The notes under the pieces are model-generated. The model worked only from the letters and a program-made list of their open reading frames with translations, searched no databases and was not told the DNA's origin. Positions 34,151 to 45,577 of a DNA stretch of 64,000 nt are shown one piece after another. Source of the DNA: Solidesulfovibrio sp. (GTDB lineage: Bacteria > Desulfobacterota > Desulfovibrionia > Desulfovibrionales > Desulfovibrionaceae); assembly GCF_038562415.1 (NCBI RefSeq), contig NZ_JBCFBA010000003.1:197236-261235 (forward strand). Direction: 5' to 3'. Every line of letters starts with the position of its first letter. Position 1 is the stretch's first letter. The position numbers were made by a program, and so were the translations under genes.

Positions 34151-35214
34151 CGGGCCGCCTTTTGCGGCAGGGTCAGCATCAGATACCAGCCCGTGGACGG
34201 CAGCCGGGCGGCCAGCACCGTTTCCTTGCCCCGGGTGAAGGCGATGGGGCCCTTGTCTCCGGACTCGGCCCGCTCCAGGACCATCTCGGCGGCGTCGTTG
34301 ACGTTGGCGTCGGGGCTGTCCAGGTATTTCTCCTGGCCCAGGGCGGCCAGGCCCCGGTCGTCGCGGAAATGGACCACGGCGTCGCCGGCCTTGGTGTTTT
34401 CGGCGACGAGGAAGTCCGCGATCCGCGGGTCGCTGGCGGCGATGGCCTTGCCGCGCCGGTTCATGAGCACGGCCTTGGCGCCGGGGATGGCGGCCAGGTC
34501 GGCCAGCACGTTTCGGGACAACTGGGCCAGGGTCACGTCGCGCGAGGAAACGCCGAGCAGCGTGTCGCCGTCGTAGACCGGGCAGGAGACCGTGACCATC
34601 ATGCCCGCCCCGGCCAGGTCGAGGTAGGGCGACTCCCAGCCGCAGTCCTTGGCGCTGAAATCGGCGGCGGTGTAGAAGCCCTTGTCCGTGGGCTGGTAGT
34701 TGGCCACGGCCTCGTCCAGGGGCAGGGAGGGGTAGATGCAGAAGTTCTGGCCCGGGGTGGTCAGGTAGACCCAGGAATAGGGCATGGCGTCGTGGGCGGC
34801 GGCCATGGCCGGGGCCAGGCGCGACATGGCCGCGAGCACGCGGAAGGTCTCGTCGGTGAAGTTCTCGCCGTCGTAATAAAGCAGGGCCTGGCAGGGCGAC
34901 TGGCTTTGGGGGGCGCCGCCGCAGGGTCCGGCGGCGTCGCGGAAGGCCACGGTGCCGTCTTTCACGGCGTAGCTTTGCAGGTATTTCGCGCGTTCGCCGG
35001 GATCGGGCGTGGCGGCGTCGCGGTAGAGGCCGGCGTAGGCCGCGCCCAGGGCCTTGGCCGATCGGGCCACGCCGGCCAGTTGGTCGTCCAGGCGGCCGGC
35101 CGCTTCGGCGATGACGGCCAGGGCCAGGGGGGCCGGGGCGTCGGGCCGGCCGGAGGCGGCCATGGCCGAGCAGGAAAGGATCGCGATCAGGAGAAACGAT
35201 GCGGCATGGCGCAT
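34147..35214 (-). CDS. Secreted stand-alone double-Cache-type protein
   Basis: The 355-residue product has a signal peptide (about 1-20) and a Cache (dCache_1-like) extracellular sensor fold: a long helix at about 28-60, [46 protein letters not shown], the second-lobe [14 protein letters not shown] and a C-terminal [16 protein letters not shown]. There is no second TM helix or output domain, so it is free in the periplasm. Four Cys residues in the mature part may form disulfides. Its stop overlaps the start of the CobD-CobQ gene by 4 bp. No sensor kinase or receptor is adjacent. Confidence 0.82.
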   Translation of the reverse strand: MRHAASFLLIAILSCSAMAASGRPDAPAPLALAVIAEAAGRLDDQLAGVARSAKALGAAYAGLYRDAATPDPGERAKYLQSYAVKDGTVAFRDAAGPCGGAPQSQSPCQALLYYDGENFTDETFRVLAAMSRLAPAMAAAHDAMPYSWVYLTTPGQNFCIYPSLPLDEAVANYQPTDKGFYTAADFSAKDCGWESPYLDLAGAGMMVTVSCPVYDGDTLLGVSSRDVTLAQLSRNVLADLAAIPGAKAVLMNRRGKAIAASDPRIADFLVAENTKAGDAVVHFRDDRGLAALGQEKYLDSPDANVNDAAEMVLERAESGDKGPIAFTRGKETVLAARLPSTGWYLMLTLPQKAAR

Positions 35215-35236
35215 GGCGAAGGCTCCGCGTGAGGGG

Positions 35237-35671
35237 TCATTGCACGATCAGATGCCAGAACACGCTGAAAAGGCCGAGGATGATGGCCACCACCGCGGCC
35301 GTGAAGAGGATGTCCGGGGCGGTGGAAAAGGTTTTCGCGCCGGTGTTGATGCAGCGGCGGATGTACCAGAAGCGCCAGGTGGCCACAACCATGACCAGCA
35401 CGCCCACGGCGAAGGTGGACAGGGTGATTTCCTCGGTGTGCAGGTGTTTTTGGGCCATGCCTTCGAACATGGGCACGTTCTGGATCTGGCGGATGAAGAA
35501 GTCGAAGCGTTCGATGACGAAGCTGAAGCCGAAAAGGGCCAGGCCCGTGCGGCACCAGGCCAGGAAGGTGCGCTCGTTGGCCAGGTGGTTGCGCTGCCAG
35601 GCGAGAAGGACCTGCGGATTGTTCAGGTCGTAAGGGGCGTGATCCGGGGCCTTGGGCGTGGTCTCGGCCAT
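35237..35671 (-). CDS. DUF202/YidH-family inner-membrane protein
   Basis: The 144-residue product has the DUF202 signature [29 protein letters not shown] and three TM segments (about 43-62, 92-112 and 120-142). YidH proteins have no firmly known role. AAGGAG, 6 nt upstream, sets the ATG at 35671. It is divergent from norB (178 bp between starts), so the two may share regulation. Confidence 0.88.
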   Translation of the reverse strand: MAETTPKAPDHAPYDLNNPQVLLAWQRNHLANERTFLAWCRTGLALFGFSFVIERFDFFIRQIQNVPMFEGMAQKHLHTEEITLSTFAVGVLVMVVATWRFWYIRRCINTGAKTFSTAPDILFTAAVVAIILGLFSVFWHLIVQ

Positions 35672-35778
35672 GACGGCTCCTTGGGCTGAGGCTGCCATGG
35701 GATAGCCCGGGGGGCGGCCGGGGTCAACGCATCGGGCCGGACGGGGACCGGCGCGGCGGGAAAATCGCCCCGACGGCG

Positions 35779-35806
35779 TTGCCTTCGCGCCGCATCGGCG
35801 TAGAGT
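35779..35806 (+). promoter_or_regulatory. Candidate sigma-70 promoter of the NO reductase
   Basis: TTGCCT (35779-35784), a 16-bp spacer and TAGAGT (35801-35806) lie about 45 bp upstream of the ATG. No clear HcpR, FNR or NsrR palindrome was found in 35672-35849. Confidence 0.35.
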
Positions 35807-35849
35807 GGGAAGAGGCGTCGAATGTTTCACCCCTCGAAAGGAGGCGCGT

Positions 35850-38147
35850 ATGCGTACGGAAGGCATTTCCGAAGGAGCCCTGTCGCCCTGGTGGCGCAGG
35901 GGCGTCGTCGTGGCCCTGGCGATCGGCTTTGCCCTGGAAATCCTGATCGCCTTCCAGGCGTACCGGGACGCCCCGCCCCTGCCGGGGACGGTGGTCGACC
36001 CCGCGGGCCAGGTCGTGTTCACGGGGGCGGACATCACGGCCGGGCAGCAGGTCTTTCTGAAGTACGGCCTCATGGAGAACGGATCGATCTGGGGCCATGG
36101 CGCCTATCTCGGGCCGGACTTCTCGGCGCGGTATCTGCACGAAGTGGGACTCGACGCCAGCCGGGACGCGGCCATGCGGCGGTTCGGCCAGGACTGGGAC
36201 GCGCTTTCGCCGGCCCAGCGCCGGGTCGTGGCCACGGAGGTCTCCGGGCTGCTCAAGGAAAACCGCTATGACCCGCGAGCCGACGTCCTGGCCTTCACCC
36301 AGGCCGAGGTCCGGTCCTTTCACCGCCAGATCGGGCTGTGGGAGCGGTATTTTTCCGATACGGCCGCCAACGGCGGCTTGCCCAGCGGCTATATCCGGGA
36401 TGCGAAGGAACTGCGCGACCTGACGGCCTTTTTCGCCTGGACGGCCTGGGCATCCATCGCCAACCGGCCGGGCAAGGCCTTTTCCTATACGAACAACTTT
36501 CCCTACGATCCGGCCCTGGGCAACACCCCGACCAGCGAAACGGTGCTGTGGAGCGCCTTGAGCCTCGTCACGCTGCTGACCGGGATCGCCCTGGTCCTTT
36601 TCGCTTTCGGCAAGTTCGACTACCTCGGCTGGAAGGGCTCGGGCGAGCATGTCCATCCCCGGATGCTTCCCGGCGCGGCCACGCCGGGCCAGCGGGCGCT
36701 GGTCAAGTTTTTCGTGGCCGCGGCCCTGCTGTTTTTGGTCCAGGTGCTCCTCGGCGGGGCGACCGCCCATTACCGGGCCGAGCCGGGCAGCTTCTACGGC
36801 TTCGATCTGGCCGCGCTCCTTCCGAGCAACCTCCTGCGGACCTGGCACCTGCAAGCGGCCATCTTCTGGATCGCCACCTCTTTCGTGGCCGGCGGGCTGC
36901 TTTTGGCCCAGGCCCTGGGCGAAAAGGAGCCCCGGGGCCAGGTCCCGGCCATCCACGCCCTGTTTGGGGCCCTGGTCGTGGTGGTGGTCGGCAGCCTGCT
37001 CGGGGAATACGCCGGCATCAACCAGTGGCTGGGCGACCTGTGGTTCTGGTTCGGGCATCAGGGCTGGGAATTCCTCGACCTGGGCCGGGCCTGGCAGATC
37101 CTTTTGGCCGTGGGGCTGGTGGGCTGGGTGGGGCTGTTGCTGCGAAGCGTCCTGCCCGCCCTGCGCGACCCGCAGCGGCGCGAAATCACGGTGCTGTTCT
37201 TCCTGGCCGCCCTGGCCATCCCGGTCTTTTACCTGCCGGCCTTTTTCTTCGGTTCCACGACGCATTTCACGGTGGTGGACAACTGGCGGTTCTGGATCAT
37301 CCATCTCTGGGTGGAGGGCTTTTTCGAGCTGTTCGTGACCGTGATGGTGGCCGTGACGTTTTTCAGGCTCGGGCTGGTGGCGCGCCAGACCGCCGTGCGG
37401 GTCGTCTATCTCGACGCCATCCTGTTTTTGGGCAGCGGCATCGTCGGCACGGGCCACCACTGGTACTTCAGCGGCCAGTCCACCCTCAACATGTCGCTGT
37501 CGGCGCTTTTTTCCGCCATGGAAGTGGTGCCGCTGACACTGCTGACCCTGGACGCCTGGGATTTCGTGAAACTCACCCGCTCGCGCTGCGACGTCTGCGG
37601 ACAGGCCGTGAACATCCCCCACAAGTGGGCTTTCTATTTCCTGATGGCCGTGGGGTTTTGGAACTTCGTGGGCGCCGGCGTCTTCGGATTCCTCATCAAC
37701 CTGCCCATCGTCAGCTACTTCGAAGTGGGCACCATCCTGACGCCCAACCACGGGCATCTGGCCCTCATGGGCGTCTTCGGCATGGAGGCCCTGGCCCTCA
37801 TGACGCTGACCTTCCGTCAGGTCCTGCCCGACGACCAGTGGGCCGGGCCGGAGAAACTCGTTCGGGTCTCGTTTTGGGGGCTCAACAGCGGCCTGGCCCT
37901 GATGGCGGCCGGCAGCCTCTTTCCCGGGGGCGTGCTGCAAGTCTACGACGTGCTGCAAAACGGCTACTGGCATGCCCGGGGCCTCGAATACCTGGGCCGC
38001 GACCTGACGCGGCTCATCGAATGGGCCCGGATGCCCGGGGACGTGGTCTTCATCGGGGCCGGCGTCGCGCCCATGGTCGTGGCCGCGATCCTGACCTACG
38101 TCCGCATGCGTCGGGCCGGCCCCGCCGCGACGGCCACGGCCGCCTGA
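35850..38147 (+). CDS. norB: Quinol-dependent nitric oxide reductase (qNOR)
   Basis: This 765-residue heme-copper oxidase-superfamily enzyme reduces NO to N2O with quinol as donor. It has the qNOR-specific N-terminal extension (a TM helix, then a soluble cytochrome-c-like domain without CxxCH, about residues 40-215) fused to a 12-13-TM NorB core. Metal ligands can be seen in [15 protein letters not shown] (heme b His), [11 protein letters not shown] (FeB His pair) and [19 protein letters not shown] (heme b and b3 His), with [14 protein letters not shown] carrying FeB-region Glu residues. AAGGAGG precedes the ATG at 35850. It most likely detoxifies NO, since no other denitrification gene is present. 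Confidence 0.93.
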   Translation: MRTEGISEGALSPWWRRGVVVALAIGFALEILIAFQAYRDAPPLPGTVVDPAGQVVFTGADITAGQQVFLKYGLMENGSIWGHGAYLGPDFSARYLHEVGLDASRDAAMRRFGQDWDALSPAQRRVVATEVSGLLKENRYDPRADVLAFTQAEVRSFHRQIGLWERYFSDTAANGGLPSGYIRDAKELRDLTAFFAWTAWASIANRPGKAFSYTNNFPYDPALGNTPTSETVLWSALSLVTLLTGIALVLFAFGKFDYLGWKGSGEHVHPRMLPGAATPGQRALVKFFVAAALLFLVQVLLGGATAHYRAEPGSFYGFDLAALLPSNLLRTWHLQAAIFWIATSFVAGGLLLAQALGEKEPRGQVPAIHALFGALVVVVVGSLLGEYAGINQWLGDLWFWFGHQGWEFLDLGRAWQILLAVGLVGWVGLLLRSVLPALRDPQRREITVLFFLAALAIPVFYLPAFFFGSTTHFTVVDNWRFWIIHLWVEGFFELFVTVMVAVTFFRLGLVARQTAVRVVYLDAILFLGSGIVGTGHHWYFSGQSTLNMSLSALFSAMEVVPLTLLTLDAWDFVKLTRSRCDVCGQAVNIPHKWAFYFLMAVGFWNFVGAGVFGFLINLPIVSYFEVGTILTPNHGHLALMGVFGMEALALMTLTFRQVLPDDQWAGPEKLVRVSFWGLNSGLALMAAGSLFPGGVLQVYDVLQNGYWHARGLEYLGRDLTRLIEWARMPGDVVFIGAGVAPMVVAAILTYVRMRRAGPAATATAA

Positions 38148-38160
38148 GGCGTCCCCGCCC

Positions 38161-38194
38161 AAAAAAGGGGGCCGGACGCGAACGTCCGGCCCCC
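38161..38194 (-). terminator. Rho-independent terminator of groEL
   Basis: A perfect 12-bp stem (38167-38178 with 38183-38194, CGAA loop) is followed on the minus strand by TTTTTTGGG (plus A-run 38161-38166). It sits between the convergent groEL and NO reductase genes and may serve both. Confidence 0.85.
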
Positions 38195-38222
38195 TTGCGG
38201 TAACGGAGGGAGGAAGCGGCTG

Positions 38223-39917
<1,695 letters not shown>

Positions 39918-40208
39918 CTAGGCTTCGATGACGGCCAGGATGTCGTCTTCGCGCATGACGAGGAAGTCCTCGTCGTCGACCTTGATCTCGGTGCCGGCGT
40001 ACTTGTTGAAAAGGACCAGGTCGCCCTTTTCCACATGCATCTTCATGTGCTTGCCGTCCTCGCCGAGCTTGCCCGGGCCGACGGCGATGATTTCGCCCTT
40101 CATGGGCTTTTCCTTGGCGGAATCGGGGATGATGATGCCGCCTTTGGTCACTTCCTCCTGCTCCAGCCGTTTGACAAGCACGCGATCGCCTAAGGGTTTG
40201 AGCTTCAT
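39918..40208 (-). CDS. groS: 10-kDa co-chaperonin GroES
   Basis: The 96-residue product is a complete GroES. It opens [35 protein letters not shown] (the mobile loop lies in the second half), then has [13 protein letters not shown] and ends with [20 protein letters not shown] precedes the ATG at 40208. It heads the groESL operon behind a CIRCE element and a sigma-70-like promoter. Confidence 0.98.
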   Translation of the reverse strand: MKLKPLGDRVLVKRLEQEEVTKGGIIIPDSAKEKPMKGEIIAVGPGKLGEDGKHMKMHVEKGDLVLFNKYAGTEIKVDDEDFLVMREDDILAVIEA

Positions 40209-40248
40209 ACGATATCCTCCAATGGTGTTTGGCGCGGTGAGCCCGGAC

Positions 40249-40273
40249 TGGCACTCCTCCAGTGGGAGTGCTA
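40249..40273 (-). promoter_or_regulatory. CIRCE element (HrcA operator) upstream of groES
   Basis: GCACTC (40251-40256), a 9-nt spacer and GAGTGC (40266-40271) match the HrcA operator pattern TTAGCACTC-N9-GAGTGCTAA, with flanks TG and TA. It lies in the predicted leader, 41 bp before the groES ATG. The hrcA gene is not in the window. Confidence 0.9.
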
Positions 40274-40289
40274 CTTGCGGGCGGAAATG

Positions 40290-40317
40290 TATCTAACCAC
40301 CTCGCCGAGAAAGGCAA
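40290..40317 (-). promoter_or_regulatory. Sigma-70-type promoter of groESL
   Basis: On the minus strand TTGCCT (plus 40312-40317) is followed after 16 bp by TAGATA (plus 40290-40295). The start would fall near 40283, so the CIRCE operator lies at the beginning of the transcript, the usual arrangement. Confidence 0.5.
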
Positions 40318-40529
40318 GGGGGAGGCGGAAAAAAACGCGGTTTGGGCCGAAAAAAAGCGAGCCTCTGGAGCTTTCGGAAATAGCTCACGTTTTTTGATTT
40401 CAGACTGTGGGAGGGTGCGATTGTGTCCGCGACGGGCCGCGGGACGGGGCGAATTTCCCTGGAGAGGAGCCCTTGTGAAAGGAATCACGCTATTGCAGGG
40501 GCTGGAATTTTCTTATAAGACGCCTAAAC

Positions 40530-40558
40530 TTGACGCTCTCTCCCTTGGGGCCTAGGGT
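40530..40558 (+). promoter_or_regulatory. Candidate sigma-70 promoter of the ech operon
   Basis: TTGACG (40530-40535), exactly 17 bp, then TAGGGT (40553-40558). The leader to echA would be about 95 nt. The remaining gene-free DNA between 40318 and 40529 is comparatively AT-rich and shows only a weak 5-bp hairpin followed by T6 near 40375-40400. Confidence 0.45.
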
Positions 40559-40659
40559 TTTCCGACGCAGGCGGCCGCGTTGCGTTTGGATTGCTCTGCC
40601 CCGCGGCGGGGGCTGGGCGTGTGTCCAAGGCGGTCCCTAAACTTTTTTCCGAGGTGCCT

Positions 40660-42579
40660 ATGCTCGACACGTTGGTCTTTGCGACGGTGCTGTTGCCGTT
40701 TCTGGTAGCAGCCGTGTTGCTCGTTTTGCGTGAGCAAAACGTGCGCAAGGTCATCCTGGTGGCCACGGCGGGAGTGCTTATCCTCTCGTCGCTGGCGATG
40801 CTGCGCGGGGGGGCGTTCATCCTGTCGCCGGCGCCACTGTATGACTCCCTCGTCACCCTTGGCGACTTTGTCATCCTCTTCGTGGTGCTGTTCGTGGGTT
40901 TCAAACGCAAAAACCAGATCATCATCTGGCTGACCGTCGCGCAGATCCTCGGGCTCATTTGGCTCGACTTCTTCATGGTCCAGGACCATGGGGCCACGCC
41001 CGCGTTCTTCGCCGACGACCTCAGCCTGGTCATGGTGCTCATCGTCTCCATCGTGGGTTCGCTGATCGCCGTCTACGGCATCGGCTACATGAAGGAGCAC
41101 GAGGAACATCTGCACCTGACCAAGTCGAAGCAACCGCAGTTCTTCTTTTTCATCGTGTTGTTCCTGGGCGCCATGAACGGCCTGGTCCTGGCCAACAACC
41201 TGCTGTGGATGTACTTCTTCTGGGAATGCACCACGCTGTGCTCGTTCATGCTCATCGGGCATGACAACACCGAAATCGCCCGCAAAAACGCGGAACGCGC
41301 CCTGTGGATGAACGTGCTCGGCGGCACGGCCTTCCTGTTCGGGCTCATCATCCTGCAAAAAGTGGCCGGCACCCTGTCCCTGGCCGACATTCTGGCCCGG
41401 GGGCCGGAATTCGCCGTGGCCGGCGGGGCCATCCTCATCCCCATGTTCCTGCTGGTCTTCGCCGGCATGACCAAGGCCGCCCAGGCGCCGTTCCAGAGCT
41501 GGCTCACCGGCGCCATGGTCGCGCCCACCCCGGTTTCGGCGTTGCTGCACTCCTCCACCATGGTCAAGGCCGGCGTGTACATCATCGTGCGCCTGGCCCC
41601 GATCTACGCCGGCACCTACCTCAGCAACTTCATCGCGCTGTTCGGGGCCTTCGTCTTCCTGGCCACGGCCGCCCTGGCCGCCGGACAGTCCAACGGCAAG
41701 AAGGTCCTGGCCTACTCCACCATCTCCAACCTGGCGCTGATTATCGCCTGCGCCGGCATCAACACCCCGGCCGCCATCACCGCGGCCATCCTGCTGATCC
41801 TGTTCCACGCCATCTCCAAGGCGTTGCTCTTTTTGTGCGTGGGCGCCATCGAGCAGAAGATCGGCTCGCGCGACATCGAGGACATGCGCGGCCTCTACGC
41901 CCGCATGCCCCGCACGGCGATCATCACCATCATCGGCGTCATGACCATGATGCTGCCTCCCTTCGGCATGCTCATGGCCAAGTGGATGGCCATCGAATCG
42001 GCCCAGGGCCAGTTCCTGGTCATGATCATGCTGGCGCTGGGTTCCGGCCTGACCGTGCTGTTCTGGTGCCGCTGGGCCGGCATCCTGCTGATTTCGCCCT
42101 TCGGCAAGCCCCAGCCCGAGACCCAGGCCTGCTCCGTGCGCCTGCCCCTGGTGATCCTGGCCGCCCTGGCCGTGCTGGTGAGCCTGGCCTCGCCCTTCGT
42201 CTACAACGGCCTGGTCGCGCCGGTCGTGGCCATGTACTACAAGGCGGCGGCCTACACCACGAGCTACGGCAACTTCGACTCCGGCACGGGTGTCTTCATC
42301 ATCTACCCGCTGTTCATCCTGCTCGGCCTGGGCTTCTACTACGCCGTCAGGCAGGCCAAGCGGGTCACCGCCGCCCAGATCGCGGCCCCCTACATGTGCG
42401 GCGAACAACAATCCGTCGACGGCAAGCCCGGCTTCCTCGGGCCCCTGGGCCAGCATGTGGCCGCCGCCTCCGGCAGCTACTACCTGGAGCAGTTTTTCGG
42501 CGAGAACGTGCTGACGAAGTGGATCAACGTCGTCGCCCTGGCCGTGCTCGTGATCATGCTTTTCGGAGGCGCCCTGTGA
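40660..42579 (+). CDS. echA: Ech hydrogenase proton-pumping membrane subunit EchA
   Basis: EchA is the NuoL/MrpA-type antiporter-like subunit of energy-converting hydrogenase, which couples ferredoxin oxidation and H2 formation to ion translocation. The 639-residue product has about 16 TM helices and core motifs of the family: LWMYFFWECTTLCSFMLIGHD (Glu in TM5), GMTKAAQAPFQSWLTGAMVAPTPVSALLHSSTMVKAG (Lys of TM7 and the broken-helix His), and LLFLCVGAIEQKIGSRDIEDMRGL. A GAGGTG ribosome binding site lies 3 nt before the ATG at 40660. It is first in echABCDEF and overlaps echB by 4 bp. Confidence 0.93.
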   Translation: MLDTLVFATVLLPFLVAAVLLVLREQNVRKVILVATAGVLILSSLAMLRGGAFILSPAPLYDSLVTLGDFVILFVVLFVGFKRKNQIIIWLTVAQILGLIWLDFFMVQDHGATPAFFADDLSLVMVLIVSIVGSLIAVYGIGYMKEHEEHLHLTKSKQPQFFFFIVLFLGAMNGLVLANNLLWMYFFWECTTLCSFMLIGHDNTEIARKNAERALWMNVLGGTAFLFGLIILQKVAGTLSLADILARGPEFAVAGGAILIPMFLLVFAGMTKAAQAPFQSWLTGAMVAPTPVSALLHSSTMVKAGVYIIVRLAPIYAGTYLSNFIALFGAFVFLATAALAAGQSNGKKVLAYSTISNLALIIACAGINTPAAITAAILLILFHAISKALLFLCVGAIEQKIGSRDIEDMRGLYARMPRTAIITIIGVMTMMLPPFGMLMAKWMAIESAQGQFLVMIMLALGSGLTVLFWCRWAGILLISPFGKPQPETQACSVRLPLVILAALAVLVSLASPFVYNGLVAPVVAMYYKAAAYTTSYGNFDSGTGVFIIYPLFILLGLGFYYAVRQAKRVTAAQIAAPYMCGEQQSVDGKPGFLGPLGQHVAAASGSYYLEQFFGENVLTKWINVVALAVLVIMLFGGAL

Positions 42580-43427
42580 TTACCAAAATCATCATCGCCA
42601 TACTGGCCCTGGTCCTGGCCCCCATCGCGGGGGCGCTGATCTCCGGCGTGGATCGCCGCGTCACCGCCTGGCTCCAGTCCCGTTATGGTCCGCCCATCCT
42701 CCAGCCCTTCTACGACGTGCTGAAGCTTCTGGGCAAGGAGCCCATGGTCACCAACACCTGGCAGGCCCTGTGCGCCTACGTGTACGTGGTCGGCGCGGCG
42801 CTGTCCGTGGTCCTGTTGTTCACCGGCTCGGACCTGCTGCTCATCTTCTTCGTCCTGACCGTGGGTGCCGTCTTCCTGGTCATGGGCGCGCTCGCTTCCC
42901 CCTCGCCCTACAGCCAGATCGGCGGCCAGCGCGAACTGCTCCAGATGCTGGCCTACGAGCCGCTTTTGATCCTCGTCTTCGCCGCCATCGCCATGGTCAC
43001 CGGCAGCTTCAAGGTCAGCGCCGTCTTCGAGCTGTCCCGGCCCATGCTCTACGACATCCCGCTCATGTTCATCGTCCTGGGCTATGCGCTGACCATCAAG
43101 CTGCGCAAGTCGCCGTTTGACATCTCGGCCTGCCACCACGCCCACCAGGAACTGGTGCGCGGCGTGTACACCGAGTACTCCGGCCCCTACCTGGCCATGA
43201 TCGAGATCGCCCACTGGTACGAGGTGATCCTGGTGCTCGGGCTGTGCGGCCTGTTCTGGTCGACGAGCGTCGTCGGCATGATCGTGTTGGTGGTTTTGAC
43301 CTACCTGGCCGAAATCATCGTGGACAACGTCACCGCCCGCCTGACCTGGCGCTGGATGCTCAAGTCGGCCGTGGGCATGGGCGTGGTCCTCACCATCATC
43401 AACATGCTGTGGCTCTACGCCCAATAA
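42576..43427 (+). CDS. echB: Ech hydrogenase membrane subunit EchB
   Basis: EchB is the NuoH-like membrane anchor that links the soluble arm to the ion pump. The 283-residue product has about eight TM helices. Family motifs are RRVTAWLQSRYGPPILQPFYDVLKLLGKEP, YEPLLILVFAAI, KLRKSPFDISACHHAHQELVRGVYTEYSGPY (the conserved acidic loop facing the quinone-like cavity of complex I) and EIAHWYEVI. The GTG start overlaps the echA stop (GTGA), with CGGAGG upstream. Confidence 0.93.
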   Translation: MITKIIIAILALVLAPIAGALISGVDRRVTAWLQSRYGPPILQPFYDVLKLLGKEPMVTNTWQALCAYVYVVGAALSVVLLFTGSDLLLIFFVLTVGAVFLVMGALASPSPYSQIGGQRELLQMLAYEPLLILVFAAIAMVTGSFKVSAVFELSRPMLYDIPLMFIVLGYALTIKLRKSPFDISACHHAHQELVRGVYTEYSGPYLAMIEIAHWYEVILVLGLCGLFWSTSVVGMIVLVVLTYLAEIIVDNVTARLTWRWMLKSAVGMGVVLTIINMLWLYAQ

Positions 43428-43451
43428 ACGGCCGTCGCCCAAGGAGAATCC

Positions 43452-43895
43452 ATGTTAGGCAACATGATCAACAAAGGACGCATCAAGTCCCCCTGGGTGG
43501 TCCACTTCGACTGCGGCAGCTGCAACGGCTGCGACATCGAAGTCCTGGCCTGCCTGACCCCCATCTACGACATCGAGCGCTTCGGCATAATAAACGTCGG
43601 CAACCCCAAGCACGCCGACGTGCTGCTGGTGACCGGCACCGTCAACCAGCGCAACAAGCACGTGCTCAAAAACATCTACGACCAGATGCCCGGACCCAAG
43701 GCCGTCATCGCCATCGGCGCCTGCGGCTGCTCGGGGGGTGTGTTCCGCGAAGCCTACAACGTGGTCGGCGGCGTGGACCAGGTCATTCCGGTGGACGTCT
43801 ACGTCCCGGGCTGCCCGGCCCGGCCCGAGGCCATCATCGACGGCGTGGTGGCCGCTTTGGAAAAGGTCAAGACCCTGCTCGGCATGACCGCCTAG
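43452..43895 (+). CDS. echC: Ech hydrogenase small subunit EchC
   Basis: EchC is the NuoB-like subunit that carries the proximal [4Fe-4S] cluster. The 147-residue product has the four cluster cysteines in FDCGSCNGCDIEV (a Cys pair), IGACGCSGG and VPGCPARPEAIIDG. It lacks the N-terminal extension of periplasmic hydrogenase small subunits and has no signal peptide, as expected for a cytoplasm-facing group 4 enzyme. AAGGAG lies 7 nt before the ATG. Confidence 0.95.
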   Translation: MLGNMINKGRIKSPWVVHFDCGSCNGCDIEVLACLTPIYDIERFGIINVGNPKHADVLLVTGTVNQRNKHVLKNIYDQMPGPKAVIAIGACGCSGGVFREAYNVVGGVDQVIPVDVYVPGCPARPEAIIDGVVAALEKVKTLLGMTA

Positions 43896-43952
43896 GCGGG
43901 GCGACCGGACAAAAGACCCAACCGGGGCCCGGCCCCGCGCGAGGATATCAAC

Positions 43953-44318
43953 GTGCTGGAAACCATTCCCCTGACCCTTGACGCCGTGCGCGACGTCGCC
44001 AAGGAATGCTTCGACGACGGCTGGCGGCTGGTCACCATGTCCTCCGTCCAGGTCGGCGACGACAGCTTCGACGTTCTCTACCACTACGACAAGGACCTGG
44101 TAATGAAGCATTACCGGCTGTCCATTCCGAAAGATACCGTGGTTCCGAGCATTTCGCCGGTGTACTTCTGCGCGTTGCTCATCGAAAACGAGATCCGCGA
44201 CCAGTTCGGCATCTGCTTCTCCGACATCGTGCTCGATTTCGGCGGAGCCCTCTACCTTGAAGAAGAAGTCCGCGCCATGCCTTTCTGCAAGGTCAGCGTG
44301 GCCCAAAAACAGTCCTAA
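43953..44318 (+). CDS. echD: Ech hydrogenase subunit EchD (NuoC-like)
   Basis: The 121-residue product corresponds to the 30-kDa (NuoC) subunit of complex I in its short Ech form: FDVLYHYDKDLVMKHYRLSIPKDTVVPSISPVYFCALLIENEIRDQFGICFSDI. The family motif ending in E-x-x-x-x-D-x-F-G is intact. It contains no cofactor and helps assemble the large subunit. The start is GTG at 43953 behind GCGAGGAT. Confidence 0.92.
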   Translation: MLETIPLTLDAVRDVAKECFDDGWRLVTMSSVQVGDDSFDVLYHYDKDLVMKHYRLSIPKDTVVPSISPVYFCALLIENEIRDQFGICFSDIVLDFGGALYLEEEVRAMPFCKVSVAQKQS

Positions 44319-44330
44319 CGAGGGAATTCT

Positions 44331-45560
44331 ATGGCCCGTACCATACTGCCGTTCGGCCCGCAGCACCCCGTCTTGCCGGAACCGCTGCATTTAAAGCTCA
44401 CCATCGAGGACGAAACCGTCGTCGAGGCGCTGCCGACCCTTGGCTACGTCCACCGCGGCCTGGAAAAGCTCTGCGAGGTCCGCGATTTCAACCAGATGAT
44501 CCAGATCGTCGAACGGGTGTGCGGCATCTGCTCCTGCCTGCACGCCCTGTGCTACTGCGAGGGTGTCGAGCAGATCATGGGCGTCGAGGTGCCGCGCCGC
44601 GCCAAGTACCTGCGCACCATCTGGGGCGAGCTGCACCGCATGCACTCCCACCTGTTGTGGCTGGGGCTTTTCGCCGACGCCTTCGGCTTCGAGAGCCTTT
44701 TTATGCAGTTCTGGCGGGTGCGCGAGCGCATCATGGACATCATGGAAGCCACCTGCGGCAACCGCGTGGTGGTCTCCGTCAACGTCATCGGCGGCGTGCG
44801 CCGCGACCTGTCTCCCGAACAATGCCAATGGATCGAAGAGCAGCTGGCCGTGTCCGAGAAGGAGATCAAGCAGCTCTCCACCACCATCCTGAATGATTAC
44901 ACCGTGAAAAAGCGCACCGTGGGCAAGGGCGTGCTGACCAAGGAGCAGGCCTACCAGCTCGGCGCCGTGGGCCCCATGCTGCGCGGCTCGGGCTGGGCGC
45001 AAGACGCCCGCCAGACCGGCTACGCCGCCTTCGGCGAACTCGGTTTCGACCCCGTCGTCGAATACGACGGCGACTCCTATGCCCGCTGCGCCGTGCGCTT
45101 CCGCGAGACGCTGCAGGCCATCGACATCGCGCGCCTGGCCATCGCCCGCCTGCCGGCCGGCGAAACGGCCACCAACGTCGAGGGCGCCATGGAGGACGAC
45201 ACCCCCAAACCCGTGGCCGCCGGCGAACGCCGCGACATCATGCAGGCCTACAACCGCGACAAGCGCCACCGCGTGACCGCCGCCCCGCCGCCCAACCTCG
45301 ACCTGCCCGCCGGCCTGGTGGCCGCCAAGGTCAAGGGCAAGCCCGAGGGCGAGGCCGTCACCCGCGTGGAACAGCCCCGCGGCGAACTCATGTACTACCT
45401 CAAGGGCAACGGTTCCAAGAACATGGAGCGCGTGCGCATCCGCACCCCGACCTTCGCCAACATCCCACCGCTGCTCGCCATGCTGCCGGGGTGCGAACTG
45501 GCCGACGTGCCGGTCATCGTGCTGTCCATCGACCCCTGCATCAGCTGCACCGAACGGTAA
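44331..45560 (+). CDS. echE: Ech [NiFe]-hydrogenase large subunit EchE
   Basis: EchE holds the [NiFe] site. The 409-residue product has the N-terminal ligand motif ERVCGICSCLH and the C-terminal DPCISCTER, so all four Ni-binding Cys are present. Other group 4 landmarks are FGPQHPVLPEPLHLKL, TLGYVHRGLEKLCE and VGPMLRGSGWAQDARQTGYAAFGELGFDPV. The last residues after DPCISC are only TER, so little is left for a maturation protease to remove; group 4 enzymes vary in this. It lies 12 bp after echD. Confidence 0.96.
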   Translation: MARTILPFGPQHPVLPEPLHLKLTIEDETVVEALPTLGYVHRGLEKLCEVRDFNQMIQIVERVCGICSCLHALCYCEGVEQIMGVEVPRRAKYLRTIWGELHRMHSHLLWLGLFADAFGFESLFMQFWRVRERIMDIMEATCGNRVVVSVNVIGGVRRDLSPEQCQWIEEQLAVSEKEIKQLSTTILNDYTVKKRTVGKGVLTKEQAYQLGAVGPMLRGSGWAQDARQTGYAAFGELGFDPVVEYDGDSYARCAVRFRETLQAIDIARLAIARLPAGETATNVEGAMEDDTPKPVAAGERRDIMQAYNRDKRHRVTAAPPPNLDLPAGLVAAKVKGKPEGEAVTRVEQPRGELMYYLKGNGSKNMERVRIRTPTFANIPPLLAMLPGCELADVPVIVLSIDPCISCTER

Positions 45561-45577
45561 AAAAGGAGCGCCCTTCC

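Noticed and set aside
35672..35849. HcpR/FNR/NsrR site for the NO reductase
   Set aside because: No dyad near TTGTGA-N4-TCACAA or a similar pattern was found in the divergent gap.
40375..40400. Terminator between groES and echA
   Set aside because: The stem is only 5 bp before the T6 run, and no plus-strand gene ends there.
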